Below, piece after piece: positions 10,417-21,529 of a DNA stretch of 49,278 nt. The translations under genes and the position numbers were made by a program. The notes under the pieces are model-generated. The model saw nothing but the letters and a program-made list of their open reading frames with translations. It was not told the DNA's origin and searched no databases. Numbering within the stretch: the stretch's first letter is position 1; each line of letters begins with the position of its first letter. This DNA comes from Sphaerosporella brunnea (taxonomy: Eukaryota > Ascomycota > Pezizomycetes > Pezizales > Pyronemataceae): contig VXIS01000346.1 in the NCBI GenBank assembly GCA_008704415.1, positions 1-49,278 on the forward strand, given 5' to 3'.

Positions 10417-12729
10417 TATAATTCCTCGTCTGCCCCCGGTGTGACCGGGACTGACAGTGAGGCCTGTTCTAGATCCATATCGTCGGTCGTGGCGTCATCC
10501 ACGTCCTCTTCGTCCTCTTCTTCCGTACCTGAATTCGCCGTCGGAGTAGCCTTGGTGTTGGCTGGCTGGGCTACCAAACGTGGTCTGCAGGGGTCTCTGA
10601 GCATGGCCCCGGCTTCGGGTCGTTGGTCTGGGGTGTCCCTAATCGCCCCGACCGGGGTGGCGTTCGCTCCTGTAGCATGAGTGGCGGTAGCCGATTCTGC
10701 GGGGTTAGATTTTCCTCTAGCCTTTCTAGCCGCCTCCTTTTTTTTAGGGCACGTGTCGCTTTTTGCGGAATGTTTCCCCATGCAGTTGGGGCATTTGAGC
10801 ATCGAAGCGGAGTGCTTGCAGATGCGGCCTGTCTTCTTGTTGCACTCGGCGCAGCCGGTGATGTTGCACTTGTGGGTGGCGGTAAGGTGCGAACCGCTGC
10901 AGTGCGCGCACTTGGGTGGGGCTTGTATCCTCCTGTGGCCGCAGTTAAGTGACAGGTGGCCCCAGCCCGAGCAGTGATCGCAAAAGGCATCAGGACCTGC
11001 TTTCAGGTATGATTCTACCCTCAGGCAGCGTCCCGCGAGAAGCAGGCCTTTTCGGATGGCGTGCATAGCGGTGCCGCGGTCTTTAACGGCGAAGGTGACA
11101 GAGGAGGCCCGTATGTTGCCGTCTCTGGTGCGTTGTTGGACCAGAGTCTCTGGAACCAACCAGCGGATCTTCATTGGGATGTCCAGACCATCATTATCGG
11201 TCATCAGGTCCCGCTTGAGCGTGTCGAGCTTGCCGATGTAGCGTTGAGTGTCTACGCCGTGGAGTTTGATTCTTGTCCATTCCTCATTCGGGCTCACAGC
11301 CACTATGGATGAGTCCAGTCGTCTTGCCGCAGCTAGGATGGTGTCGCTGAAGGTGCAAACCTGTACAGCCGTTGCCGAGGGGTATGACAGGGCGGTGACT
11401 GTGCCTTTCCGATTCTGGGTTATCTTGGCCAGACGGATGAAGCCGGGAGCTCGTTTTGCGGCTAGCACGTCGTTGATGGCTCGAACCAGGTTGGAGCCAT
11501 AGCTGTTGTCGACGGGGTGCTGCGAAGCACCTTCCTCGCGGGCTAGGATGATTGTCCGTGCTCTGTCAGGGACGTCTTTCTCGGCTGGTTTGAGGGCGGC
11601 GATCGGGGTGCCAGTGGCGAGGGAAACTGTTGTTTTGGGGGCCCTGTGGGCCTTCCTCTTGACGACCGCTGTCCAGGACCCGTCCGCCCTAGAGGTGTCG
11701 GCCTTGCTTGGTTTGTCTGCCGCATTGAAAATGCTTGGTCTCGATGCAGGGTCCGCCTTGAGTTCCTTTGTCTTGGTGGGGTTAGTTGCGTTGTTGGCAT
11801 GACTGGCCTTTGCTGCAGCCGTGGCTGAACGTTGCAGAATCTTCGGGGGCCTATCCTGCTCCGTCTGGTGAGGTTGGTTGTCGGTCTTGGGGAGTGCGTG
11901 CTGGGACGCTGCGAGGGACTCTTCCTTCCTTGGTCGGACTAGCTGTGCTAGCAGTTGGAGCTCCACGGCGTGTTCTTCTTCGGTCCTGTTCATGATTTCC
12001 GCCTCCTCCTCTTCAGTCACCCACTTCATGGATGAGCCCGGTTGAGGCGCCGTAACTGGAGTCGGAGTAACAGCTGCCCTGTGTTTGGAGGCAGGGGGCT
12101 TGTGCGTTTGAGGGCTGACCGTGCCCTGAGACGTTGCTTGTACTGTTGGCCGTTGCTGTGCTGCGACCACGCGTTCTAGTTCCTCCACCTTCGCGACGAG
12201 CGGTCCGGTGATGTCGGCGATCATTTGGAGCACGCGATTTGCGTGCGCATCAAAGTCAGAGCTCAGTTGGTTCAGGTGGCCGGTTAGGGCCTCCCTGATG
12301 GTGTCGCGGATAGTGGAGTCCACCAGTCTGACGTAGCTGGGCGCTTCTTCGAATCGCCGTTTCTTGTGTTGGGCAGGTGGACTGCCGAACGTGGTGGGGG
12401 TGTTTTTTGAAGATCAAGTCTGTTGTCGGCTTGGAGGTGTGATCTTTCAGGCCGCGCGTCATGGCGCGAGTCATGCGTGGCGCACCTAGTGCGCCCGGAG
12501 TTGGTGGGGTCGGATCTGGAGCAGCAGGGCTGGCCTGGGGCTCGGCAAGAGTCGTGGCGATGTGGGCGGCACTCAGTGACGGAGTCGGGGTCAAGACGGG
12601 TTCGGACCACTGAGAGGCACCCTGAAGGTCAACCTCCATGTCGTCCACTTTGTTCGTGTCGGTCGTCTGGGACGACTCGATCGGATCGGATGGGTCCTCC
12701 AGTGGAGGTGCCAAAGTCAGATCCGTCAT
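10416..12729 (-). pseudogene. LINE ORF1: gag-like nucleic-acid-binding protein
   Basis: The first in-frame ATG is at 12729 (MTDLTLAPPLEDPSD). The frame is shifted by one base at a run of six A's near 12404-12409. Beyond it the protein continues with a basic stretch (QHKKRRFEEAPSYVRL), a helical coiled-coil-like region (from 12323), and near the C-terminus three zinc knuckles: CDHCSGWGHLSLNC, then CAHCSGSHLTATHKC, then CPNCMGKHSAKSDTC. LINE ORF1 proteins coat the element RNA and bring it to the target. The stop overlaps the ORF2 start as TAATG (10418-10414). The shift is most simply an extra A in a homopolymer. The A6C run is not in the phase needed for a standard -1 slippery heptamer. Confidence 0.85.
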
Positions 12730-12882
12730 TTCGGCGTGCGACGCGGCGGCGGGGCCCGTCTGTTGTTGCGCCCGGAGGCGTGATGCAAAAGTTTTTCTGG
12801 CGATCGGGGTTTCTATCCAATGAGAGGGAGACACGTATCGGCTTGGCGTTCTCAAGCGCGATGCGTGTGGTTGTCGAGTGTG

Positions 12883-12898
12883 TGCGGGCGCTAACACC
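12883..12898. repeat. target-site duplication, right copy
   Basis: TGCGGGCGCTAACACC, identical to 6339-6354. It marks the 5' boundary of the LINE at 12882 and shows the element was inserted at full length or close to it. Confidence 0.9.
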
Positions 12899-12980
12899 AG
12901 GGCGGAGTCGACATTCGTCCCTCAACGCGTTCAGCCAGTGCAACCCACACAAAAAATCTTGTAGGCAATGGCTGCTAGCT

Positions 12981-13337
12981 GCGGATGAAGGCTGGTGACT
13001 GCCGCCAACTGGAAAGTTCACCGTGGGCATAATAGACATGCCCGAGTCACCTGTGAACTTTCCAGGTGGATGCGGTGGAAGTTGGTCGTACTATCACTAT
13101 CTTCTCCCTGAAATGGTGGAATTGCCAAATTACGATATTGCACTTTTTAGGAGCGGATGAAGGCTGGTGCCTGCCGCCAGCCCAGAATCACCTGGGAAGC
13201 TCACCGTGGGCATAATAGACATGCCCGAGTCACCCGTGAAGTTGCCAGGTTAATGCAAGGAAGTTGGTCGCACTATCACTATGTTCTCACTGGAATGGTG
13301 GATTTGCCAAATTACGATATAGTATGTATTGCACCAA
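12981..13337. repeat. two tandem units of about 172 bp, each with a palindrome
   Basis: Two diverged copies start with GCGGATGAAGGCTGGTG at 12981 and 13153. Each ends with GCCAAATTACGATAT. In copy 1 the arms TGGAAAGTTCAC (13010-13021) and GTGAACTTTCCA (13053-13064) are perfectly complementary, with a second inner pair GGGCAT/ATGCCC. Copy 2 keeps the inner pair, while its outer arms have several mismatches. There is no open frame across the repeat. The unit lies between the 5' flank of the full-length LINE and the damaged 3' end of a second LINE. Confidence 0.7.
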
Positions 13338-13668
13338 GGAAATTCGTGAATAAAAGAGAAAAGGACAAAGGAAAGAAATGGGATTGGTCAGAACATATTT
13401 AGCCCCTGTTAGGCCATTTTCCCACGTGAGTGCTGCCTAGAAAAGCCTAGACTGCCTCCGTACAGCGTTCGTCAGACAACAGGACCTTGATCGACGTATT
13501 CATCCGTCGCCTTTTCTTCTCCCCCTTGGTGGCGTCTGCCACCGCCTTCCACAGCACAGCTTGCTCCTTTCGCTAGCGGGCGCAGAACTTAAAGAGGTGC
13601 TCCCTCGTCTGGATCGGTCTGCTTGGGCAGAACCAGCACTTGTCATCTTGTCTCCTGTTGGTCCGGTG

Positions 13669-14572
13669 TAGTGTTGGACACGAGCCGAGATATCCCGGGT
13701 ACTCGTCCCGGGCCTAAATGACGAGCGAGACGAACGTTTTTTCTGGACGAGACGAGATATCCCGGGACGGATCTGATTAGGCGGCGATCAGGCCCGGGTA
13801 CTCGTGAGTGATGAGTTATGATGTGCTATGCGTGTTGACTAGATCCGTGTGCCCTGATCCGTTGGCCATCCGTTGATGTAGGGTTCGGATCTAGGGTTGA
13901 GTGCACGAGAGTGAGACGAGAAGAGGATATAAGGTGCGTGCGATCCCTTCCAGCAGTTATTTGGCCCGGCCCCCGGTGTCCGGGAACCTGCTCGGCAAGC
14001 GCTCTGAAACTGCCCAGTGGTTAGAGGAACCCCCGAAGCCGCCATGGTATAGAATGGTGGACGCTTTATGGGCAACGCTATCCCCGTGGTTTAGCAGACA
14101 TGGCTCGGCACTATCTGTCGATACCCGCCAGTAGTGTACCAGCTGAAAGGCTATTCTCTCGCGCAGGTATTCCGCTGAATTTCCTTTGCTGACCGTGTGA
14201 TTGTTGACCGGCCTATGAACAGGTGATATTATTACCAAAAAGCAAAACAGGCTGGGGGACAGCACCGCGAACATCCTTCTTCTTGTGCAGAATTGGATAG
14301 GACAGCCAGATGTGGAAGAATGGAAGCGCGAAGACGAAGTGGCAGACTGGGTGAACGAGGGCGAATGGGCAGCTGAGGAGGACAATGTATAGAGTAATAG
14401 CATTTAAATTGAACGACCGAACTCCACTCCAAGGCCTCACGTGCATGGTAGGCCCGGGTACTCGCCGGGCCTGACGTCTATGTCCCGGTCCCGCGAGACT
14501 TTTCTCTCCACGAGACGAGACATCCCGGGCCGTCTTCAGATCTCGTCTAGTCTCGTCTCGTGCCCAACACTA
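13669..14572. mobile_element. internally deleted hAT transposon
   Basis: A 904-bp insert with terminal inverted repeats TAGTGTTGGACACGAG (13669) and CTCGTGCCCAACACTA (ends 14572), one mismatch in 16. Perfect 8-bp target-site duplications GTCCGGTG flank it at 13661-13668 and 14573-14580, the hallmark of hAT elements. Subterminal regions contain repeated CCCGGGTACTCG and GAGACGAGA motifs on both sides. Inside is the 3' end of a transposase gene. It sits in the finger-coding part of the truncated LINE, so it arrived after that LINE. Confidence 0.9.
14043..14392 (+). pseudogene. hAT transposase C-terminal dimerisation domain
   Basis: Two exons can be read: 14043-14166 and 14223-14392, joined across a 56-bp intron (14167-14222, GT…AG). 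The spliced frame gives HGIEWW, then MARHYLSIPASSVPAERLFSRAG running into DIITKKQNRLG, the classic hAT C-terminal dimerisation motif, and ends at TAG 14390-14392 after an acidic tail. A frameshift near 14040 separates it from a plausible upstream piece (QWLEEPPKP). The catalytic core and the zinc-finger domain are absent. The intact intron shows it derives from an intron-containing autonomous element. Confidence 0.75.
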
Positions 14573-15770
14573 GTCCGGTGCAGGTAGGGGGCCGTTGGTG
14601 CTCTATTCAGCCTGAGCTGGTAGAAGCGCGAGGCAAGGGCCTTTGGTGATTTGGCCGCTATCGGGTTGGGTTTGCGTGCCTTGTTCGCTCTGTAATAACC
14701 CTTCGGCGTGCAGTGCTTGGCAAGCCAGGCTTCTCGATCGTGGCGTTTGGCCTGCGTGACCGCCCTAGCGATGTGTGCGAGCGAGGTGATGGCGAGGACC
14801 TCAGGCGGCGCAGATGGAGCTTGATCCTCAGCAGCCCTTTTTGCGAATCGGTCGGCCATCTCGTTGCCGAGGATGTTCTTGTGACCCGGCACCCATCGGA
14901 ACTCAGTACTCCATCCGGTATCCAGCAGCTGGTGCTCAGCTTGCGCGATCTTTGGTACGATCCATTGGCCTGGACCAGGCTTGGTGTCTTGAAGTCGTTG
15001 AAGCGTCCACAAAGAGGTGGACGGTCCCAGACGTCGATTTCCCAGGGAGGCAGCGGAGTGCCAAATCCAATCCCGCCACGATGCCCAGAAGCTCTGCGTC
15101 GAAGGCTTCCTTGTTGTGCCCAACGTATTTAGCCACTCCCGGTCTTGGGCGTTGTGTGAAACCGCAGCGTAGACGCAGCTGCCGTTTTCAAGCCTGGGGC
15201 CGTCTGAAAAGACGGCGATCCTGCAGCCAGTAGGATCCTGCCGCATTGAGGCTGACTGGATGGGGCCATCCTCTGTCTCAATGATAACCCGGCCGCGTGG
15301 TATGCAGCAGGTCGTTGAGGTCGGTTTAATCGTTTGGTCGGGGGTGGTGACGGGGGTTCTCCGAAGGCATTGTCGGCGACGAAGCCCACCAGGCGCTTGG
15401 TCGTAGTGACCGGCGGTGATGGTGGTGTTGTCCGTGACAAAGCTGCGCGTATGCGATCGCCGGCTGGGTTACCTCTAGGCTCTAGGTGTAGCTGCCCCGC
15501 GGCTGGGCCGGAAAGGCGACGGCGGAGAGAGCTCCGAAACCAAAATCCGGCGCGAAATCGCCATCTCGAAGAAGATACAACACTACAATGTCGTGAGACT
15601 GCTGGAGGTCATTGATGACAGGAGGCGGCTGGCGAAACGTCGCTGTCGGTGGGCAAGAACGGTTCTTGCGTCTACTAGGCCGGCTTCACAGATGACAGTA
15701 GATGTCGGAAGGACGCCAAGGATGGCTCTCGCTTGGCGGTTGAACAGTTTTTGAACTTTAAACTCTACAT

Positions 15771-16169
15771 TTAGGTATGTGGCTGTGGCGGTAGCCACAG
15801 AGTGGGGGCGTTGTGGCGTGTGCAGTGTGCACCTCAGGCTCACGTGTGGCAGAAGCTCGTGCTACAATACAGTAGTGGCTTCGCGTGCAGAGTCGAGGCT
15901 CTTCCAAAGTTCCTAGATATATATATTTTAACAGTCACCTTGTCGTTGTATGTTCCGCAAATAAAGACAGCCCCCCAGTTGCTATAGAATACGTGATCAG
16001 CCAGCCAGCCCCCGCCCGACCAGCGACCAGCGCTACCTGAGCAGCCCCCCACCCATTCACCTCGAGGCTCGAGCACGTCCCCCACCTCCGAGCTCCATCC
16101 TACCACCAACCCATATCATCAACAGCTCTCCAACGACACTCTCGATCCCCCTATTGAAACACCGCCACC
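15771..16169. other. upstream region of ARPC3
   Basis: Between the truncated LINE and the ARPC3 start. No coding sequence is recognised. The last 150 bp are C-rich with CCACC blocks, as in many fungal leaders. The LINE lies within about 400 bp of the start codon. Confidence 0.5.
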
Positions 16170-16894
16170 ATGCCCGTAAGCTCACCCCCCCCCCCCCCGG
16201 CAACCGTGCTCTCCGATGCTCATCATGTCTTAGGCCTACCACTCCTCCTTCCTCCGCGACACCGACACCCGCGTCATCGGTACGCTCTCGCCCCGGTCTC
16301 CCAAAGCTCCTGCTAATAATACCAGGCAACTTCGGACTCCCGCCCCTCCGCACCAAGACCCGCGGGCCCGCGTACACTCTTCCCCCGCTGCCCGCGGGCG
16401 TGAGCGAGCTAGACGTCGACGCCGACAGCGAGAGCTACGACATCCTTGACGAGACGCTGATGCTCTTCCGGGCGAACACGTTGTTCCGCAACTTCGAGAT
16501 CAAGGGTCCCGCAGACCGGGTTTTGATCTATGGGATTCTCTGGATCAGTGATTGTTTGGCGCGGGTGAAGCCCGCCATGTCTCAGCGGGATGCCGAAAAG
16601 GTCTGTGTGTCTGGCACGAGGAGCTGGGGCTTGGATTAATCCATCATCTAGGCTCTGAACACAGCCGCGCTGGATCACTTTGCGCTCCCTGGCGACCCCG
16701 CATTCCCGCTGAACGCACTGTACCAGCCTCCCAGAGACCGGAGCGAGGCTGACACCTTGCGCCAGTACATCTCTCAGCTGCGACAGGAGCTGGCCATGCG
16801 ATTGGTGGCGAGGCTGTACGCGGATGGAACGGGGAAGCCGAGTAAGTGGTGGCTGAGCTTTAGCAAGAGGAGGTTCATGGGTAAGAGCTTGTGA
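16170..16894 (+). CDS. ARC18: Arp2/3 complex subunit 3 (ARPC3, p21-Arc)
   Basis: Four exons: 16170-16175, 16234-16279, 16326-16600 and 16652-16894. They join in frame to 189 residues, the normal size for ARPC3. The protein begins MPAYHSSFLRDTDTRVIGN and contains the family blocks DETLMLFRANTLFRNFEIKG, DRVLIYGILWISDCL, a LYQPPRDRSEADTLRQYI segment and a C-terminal KPSKWWLSFSKRRFMGKSL. ARPC3 is a structural subunit that helps link the Arp2/3 complex to the mother filament during actin branching, for example at endocytic patches. The start is fixed by the two-codon first exon, with a canonical GTAAG donor. Intron 1 holds a long C tract. No defects are seen. Confidence 0.93.
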
Positions 16895-18983
16895 TTTGAA
16901 ACTGCACCGTGTTGCGAGATGCCCTGGCGCGAGACGGGGATGGATGGAGGATCGATGAATGGATGGTGAGATAGGCTATCGGCGATGGTGGGGGATTAAT
17001 TCATAAAAGTAAATTTCCGGATATCACGAAATCCACATCCGCCAGTGCCATCGATTGTGATGAGCTGGTATTTCACGCAGCCACTCTCCATCATTCTCTC
17101 ACTCCGAACCTGCAGCCCTTCGTTTCTCTCTGGGGTATGCGCTTGTGATCAACCACCGTAGAAACCCTGATTACCGCGCGCGGTATTCAAAAGTCCGGGC
17201 GGCGAGGGTTTTCTGAGAATGCGTCGGGCAGGCGTCTACTTACCGTGACCGCATTGCCCACCCACCAGCGCACCACAAGACCGTATCGCCCAGCGAACTG
17301 AATAGCCTACCGAACAGCCCAGTATGTGCCAGTGACTGTTAATAACTTGAGAAGTGTGAAGCAGTACTGACTTTGAGTGAAGGCCCGGGGATGAGCACAG
17401 AAAGAAGACTACAACATTCTCAATCAGATGCGGGCTCGGCGTCCTTGCCACATAGCCCGGAGCAGGAGCTGCCTGAGCGGCGGCGGCGCCGAGAGCAACC
17501 GCGAATTCAAGTACTGCCCGACGTCAAGGCCAATCCCCGTTTCACGAACTCTCTACCACATTCCTACCAGCGGCAGAAGCTGTGGAGGGCCGTCCCCACC
17601 TCTGCAACAGATTCCAGAAGGTCTGACAGGCTATCTGATGGCACAGTGACATCTCCCTGGTGAAACAAAATGTCCGGGTTGCCGGATTTTTTTTGATTAC
17701 CCGCTGCGTGTCGCTGATGCTCCATCGCGAGCAAGGAGGTTTTTTTTTTTTTTTCAGCAGACTAGGATTTCTTCAAACCCCGACGGTTTGGAAGATCGTC
17801 TTCTGAATGCCGGATCTTGCAAAGGAGATTGGTGGCAGTGAGGTTGGGGGGTCAGTCATGGTTGAGGCTTGAATTGAAATTTGGGACCACCGGGTGAAAT
17901 GGGCCTGTCTGATTCAGAGTTCAAGCCGGCCGGCTCGGCCCGTCTCGTGTCTCGACCCAAAATTAGAGTTATCTGTGGGGTGTAACGAGACTCGCTTAGC
18001 GACAAGGAAACAACAAACCTTCGGCATATATTTTGCCAGTCTGAGCTTTTTCCATAGCAACTTGAACCCGAGTCGCCACCCATATATTTGAGATGTCGTA
18101 GACCGGTATCAGTGAGCAGTGGGCACGCGATATCCCTCGCGATGCGAGGGACCCTGAGCAGACGGCGTTTGAAATGGTTGAAGAGAGCGCTAGAAATGCT
18201 GTATGTCTTCGCTCTACCACCGAAAGGTTGGCCCGCTCTGAGCCTTAGCAGGTCAGAATCAGTAGGTGACTGGCAGCAGAAATGCCGAATTTCACGTTCT
18301 CGCATTGGTGCAGAGAAACAAGCGCTCACCCCCAGCGGAAGAGGCTGTGTGCGGGTGGATCAAGCAAAACATTCCATTGACATATGTTTATCGTGTCCAA
18401 GTTCATGGTAGATTCCATCAGAGACTACGCCGAGTCACTCTGTACAAGGAATGGCGAAAAGAATGAGCGTCTTCATAACTTTGAACAGGAGATTCATTAC
18501 CTTGAAGATGGTAAGAAGCGAAAGAGAAAGATGACAATACCGGAAATTGGATTTTTCCTGTGATACAAGAAGGACGTCGAGGATATACAGCCATCCATTG
18601 AAAAGCGAGAGGCAGTAGAGTAGCCTACAGCACTATGTAATGCATTTACAGCATAGGCTTTTTAGGCGCCTCATAGAAGCCCGGCTGACTGATAGGTAGA
18701 GCAACACTAGCGCTGGGCTCGAACTGACAGTCACACAGCACTGACGGACTATTGTAATCAGGACACGTATACGCATGATTGCTAGAGAATGCGATTCCTT
18801 CTCTTGTGGTAAATTGACTACGGGCCATAGCTGCTAAACCATTTTATTTGTTCAGAACGTCTTTCGCTCTTGCTAAGCCATGCTCGAGCAGGAGGATACC
18901 TCGCTCACAAGAATGCAATCCATGAAGGAACCCCACCCAAGTGCAAACCTAGAAAGTGAGAGAGAGAGACTTTAAGCCTTGAC
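16895..18983. other. gene-poor interval between ARPC3 and the Ataxin-10 homologue
   Basis: No gene is recognised in about 2.1 kb. A frame at 17391-17663 (MSTERRLQHSQSDAG…) is Arg/Gln/Ser-rich without a domain, and I do not call it. T runs occur near 17690 and 17742-17754. Near 17930-17960 there is a GGCTCGG…CTCGTGTCTCG string reminiscent of hAT subterminal repeats, but no matching inverted terminus was found. The two flanking genes are convergent, so the interval holds their 3' regions. Confidence 0.5.
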
Positions 18984-21292
18984 CTAATCAGTTTTCTTAA
19001 GCTTGATGCGGCCATTTGGGTCGATGAACGTGGCATATCCGTGTTTGTCAAGGACCTCGTTGGGCACCACTTCTCTCGCATTGAGTTCCTCGACGATTTT
19101 CTGGTTCTCCGGGTTGCCCTGGAGGAGGGCGCGGAGGCACATGATCGAGTGCTCACGAATGACTGCGGGTATTGGTCAGTGATTTGCCGTTTGCCTTGAC
19201 ATTGCGTGGCAAGCTTACATGGATTATCATCGTCGATCTTGCACTGGTTAAGGATGACCTGCACACCGGCGCTTTCTCGCACCAGGTCTTGCACGTCTCT
19301 GTTGCCCCAGGCGAGAGAGCTGATGATGACCACGATGAACCGCTTAATGCTGGGCCAAGTGAACTCATCAGGATCAACAAGTTCTCTTTCGCCATCATCG
19401 TCGTCGTTGCCGCCTTCACTCTCCTCCTTGCCATTATCGATTTCCTCGCTACGAACGTCGAACGGCCGCTCAACCAAGTGCTTCGGCGGCTCCGATTTCT
19501 TCTCTTCCTTCTTCGCCGGCTCGATTGCTTTGGTAGCCTTGGTGTGGACATATCGAGGGATAGCCTTGTCCATTTCTCCTAGTAGCCGAACCAAGTCCGT
19601 GACTAATCCCTTCTCATTGGTGACGATAACCTGCTTAGCATCTTCATCCTCGGAAAAGAGCACAAGCAGCTCCAGGAACTGGTATATGCCCTCGTAGATA
19701 CGATCCAGGTCCCAGAGACTTAACTCAAATGCCTCTTTGTTCTCTTTGCCCTTCCGGATAGCGCCCTGAAGCTGGATGATCTTTATGACGGGGGGCAGCA
19801 CTTGCTTGCGGAAAGCGTTGACAAAGAATGTAGGTATGGCGCTCTCAATGTGAGGAGGCGGGTCAAGAGCCGTTGCCTTATCCTTGGACGCCGCCGAAGT
19901 GGGCGAGTCGCCGTAAGGTGAATCCAATGCTAGCGGAGAACCAGTCAGTGTTGGCGATCCACTTGGCCATGCTTCCAAGTGCTGTTGGGGCAGATTGCTC
20001 TGGGGACGATAGACGGAGGCCAAAAGCTTCAAAAGGACAGACTGCGCAGGTGTCACAATGTCTTTATCGTCCCTGAAGCACTCGTACGCATAGGGAATGA
20101 GACCGTTGAGCAAAATTGCCTCCACAATCTGTCCCAGCACTCTGCTACAAAAGTCATCTTCATCAACCTCCCAAGCCCCCAGGAACACCAATACCTCCCG
20201 AAGGAGGCTGCGACCATAGCCTTGGGCAAGCATCAACTTGCATCTGACAGACTGCATCGCCTCGTCGGAACCTTCAAACACCACTATGCCGCTCTGCAGA
20301 ATCATGAGTAATGGCTCGATTTCATCGGGCTGCAACAGTCGCGGAACGTCGGTCAAGAATCCTGGCTTGTAGTACTTCGCGTTGAATCCGGCTGATAGCG
20401 AGTTGCACTTAGCAGCCGTTTCGTTGTGATGCGAAACAGGAGTGCCGCCCACAAATGCCACACCAACACCAGAGCCGGGGGACGGTTGTGGCTTCGCAGA
20501 CTTCTTCGCTTTGTTCTTGGTTGTGTTCTTTGCGGGCGGCGGGTTGTTTTGGCCGGTAGTGTGCATTGATGAAGGCGTTCCGAAGATATGTAGCCAAACA
20601 TGGAGCTTACGAGTTTCGTTGCAAGTCATGAGGTTGTTGAAGAACTGCAGCGCTGTTATCATGACCTTTTTGTCTAACGGAATGTCAGCAAACGTCCCTA
20701 CTGGTCCCAACGGAGCAAAACTTCAGGTAGCTGCATACATCCACCCTTCATCTGTATTTCCTTTTCGTGCGCAGCCTTGTCCAAGTTGGGTGAAACCGGC
20801 TTGCTAGCCTTCTCGATACAAATGGATAGGAGCCTCCGAACTTCGGCGTCAAATCCTTCTTCTCTGTTCGTACAATCAGTGAGCGCCTCCGAATTTTCGT
20901 GGGTAGCCCGTACGCTGCGAGATTTTGCGCTCGTTCTTTCGCCGCCAACAAATTACGCGCAAGAAGGACCAAATCCCACACCTTCGGCAACAAGTGGTGT
21001 TTGTTATGGACGAGCTGATCGTTGCCCGCGAGCAATGTCTCCGTCATGGCCTTCCATACTCTCTCCGAGAATCCTAGTGTCTCTCTGCATCATTTGTGAG
21101 TATTCTGCGCGCCTGCCAGGACAAGCCAGTGCGCACGCACCTAGATTCCCGACTCCGTTGAGTTGTCTTAACCACATTCTTTAGCTCTGCGTCTCCGGTC
21201 GACTCGACTGTTGGGATCAGGATTCCAGGGTGCGTAAAGCTAGCTTCAACGCCGAACAGGAGGGTCACAAGTAGGTCCTCGAGGAGGGCCAT
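18984..21292 (-). CDS. Ataxin-10/Ctr86 homologue
   Basis: Exons on the minus strand: 21141-21292 (and probably upstream), 20914-21084, 20745-20863, 19219-20673 and 18984-19162. The introns are 50-71 bp and all keep frame, giving at least 691 residues. The C-terminus has the Ataxin-10 domain: FTWPSIKRFIVVIISSLAWGNRDVQDLVRE, then GVQVILNQCKIDDDNP, then (across the 19163-19218 intron) FIREHSIMCLRALLQGNPENQ. The middle is helical repeat-like, with an acidic, low-complexity insert and a KNKAKKSAK-rich stretch near the N-terminal third. Yeast Ctr86 and animal Ataxin-10 are armadillo-type scaffold proteins; their biochemical role is poorly defined. The start is unsettled. The conservative ATG is 21292-21290 (MALLEDLLVTLLFG), but the same frame is open to about 21439, and a small first exon near 21525 is possible. 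Confidence 0.85.
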
Positions 21293-21529
21293 CCTGTCTG
21301 TAGCTTTCTGTGCGGCGTATGCGACGCGGAATCCGGCGTGCGAATTTGAGGCGTCCTGCGCTGGCTGTGGTGATGTAACTGTCGTTGGATAGACTGGCGT
21401 GGAAGGGTGGAGGGGTTGTCGAGGCAACAATGTCCGCACTTCAGGGTAAACCAGGACTCTCGCTTAAGTTGCTTGTGTCGCTTATTCTCAACGTTCGATT
21501 CGATTCGAGTCATCAACATCAACAAACAA

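Larger units (their letters stand above)
6355..12882 (-). mobile_element. full-length Tad/I-like LINE retrotransposon
   Basis: A 6528-bp non-LTR retrotransposon bounded by 16-bp target-site duplications. In element order: a short 5' UTR (12882-12730), ORF1 with zinc knuckles (12729-10416), ORF2 with endonuclease, reverse transcriptase, RNase H and a terminal CCHC finger (10416-6553), and a 3' UTR of about 198 bp containing hairpin GGCCGCAAGCGGCC and the tail GATTAAAACAAAACAAA. This layout matches the Tad1/I group of fungal LINEs. The copy has one frameshift in ORF1 and two in-frame stops in ORF2 but is otherwise intact, so it is young and probably inactive. At least four truncated relatives with the same hairpin lie elsewhere in the window. 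Confidence 0.9.
13338..15770 (-). mobile_element. truncated second LINE, interrupted by hAT
   Basis: Minus-strand sequence homologous to the end of ORF2 of the 6355-12882 element. From its 5' side: KLFNRQARAILGVLPTS (about 15760), a frame-broken linker, RNase H (IAVFSDGPRLENG, TEFRWVPGHKNILGNEMAD; 14581-15246 region), SRFYQLRLNRAPTAPYL and, after the hAT insert, DDKCWFCPSRPIQTREHLFKFC and HVGKWP near 13425. It has several stops and frameshifts. Both ends are missing: it starts inside ORF2, and the terminal hairpin and A/C tail are replaced by the tandem repeat at 12981-13337. It is clearly diverged from the first copy. Confidence 0.8.

Noticed and set aside
12402..12412. Programmed ribosomal frameshift in LINE ORF1
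   Set aside because: The A6C run is in the wrong phase for a -1 X_XXY_YYZ heptamer, and ORF2 also carries two stops, so an extra base in a homopolymer is simpler.
17391..17663. Small coding gene MSTERRLQHSQSD…
   Set aside because: Low-complexity Arg/Ser/Gln sequence with no domain, promoter or splice support.
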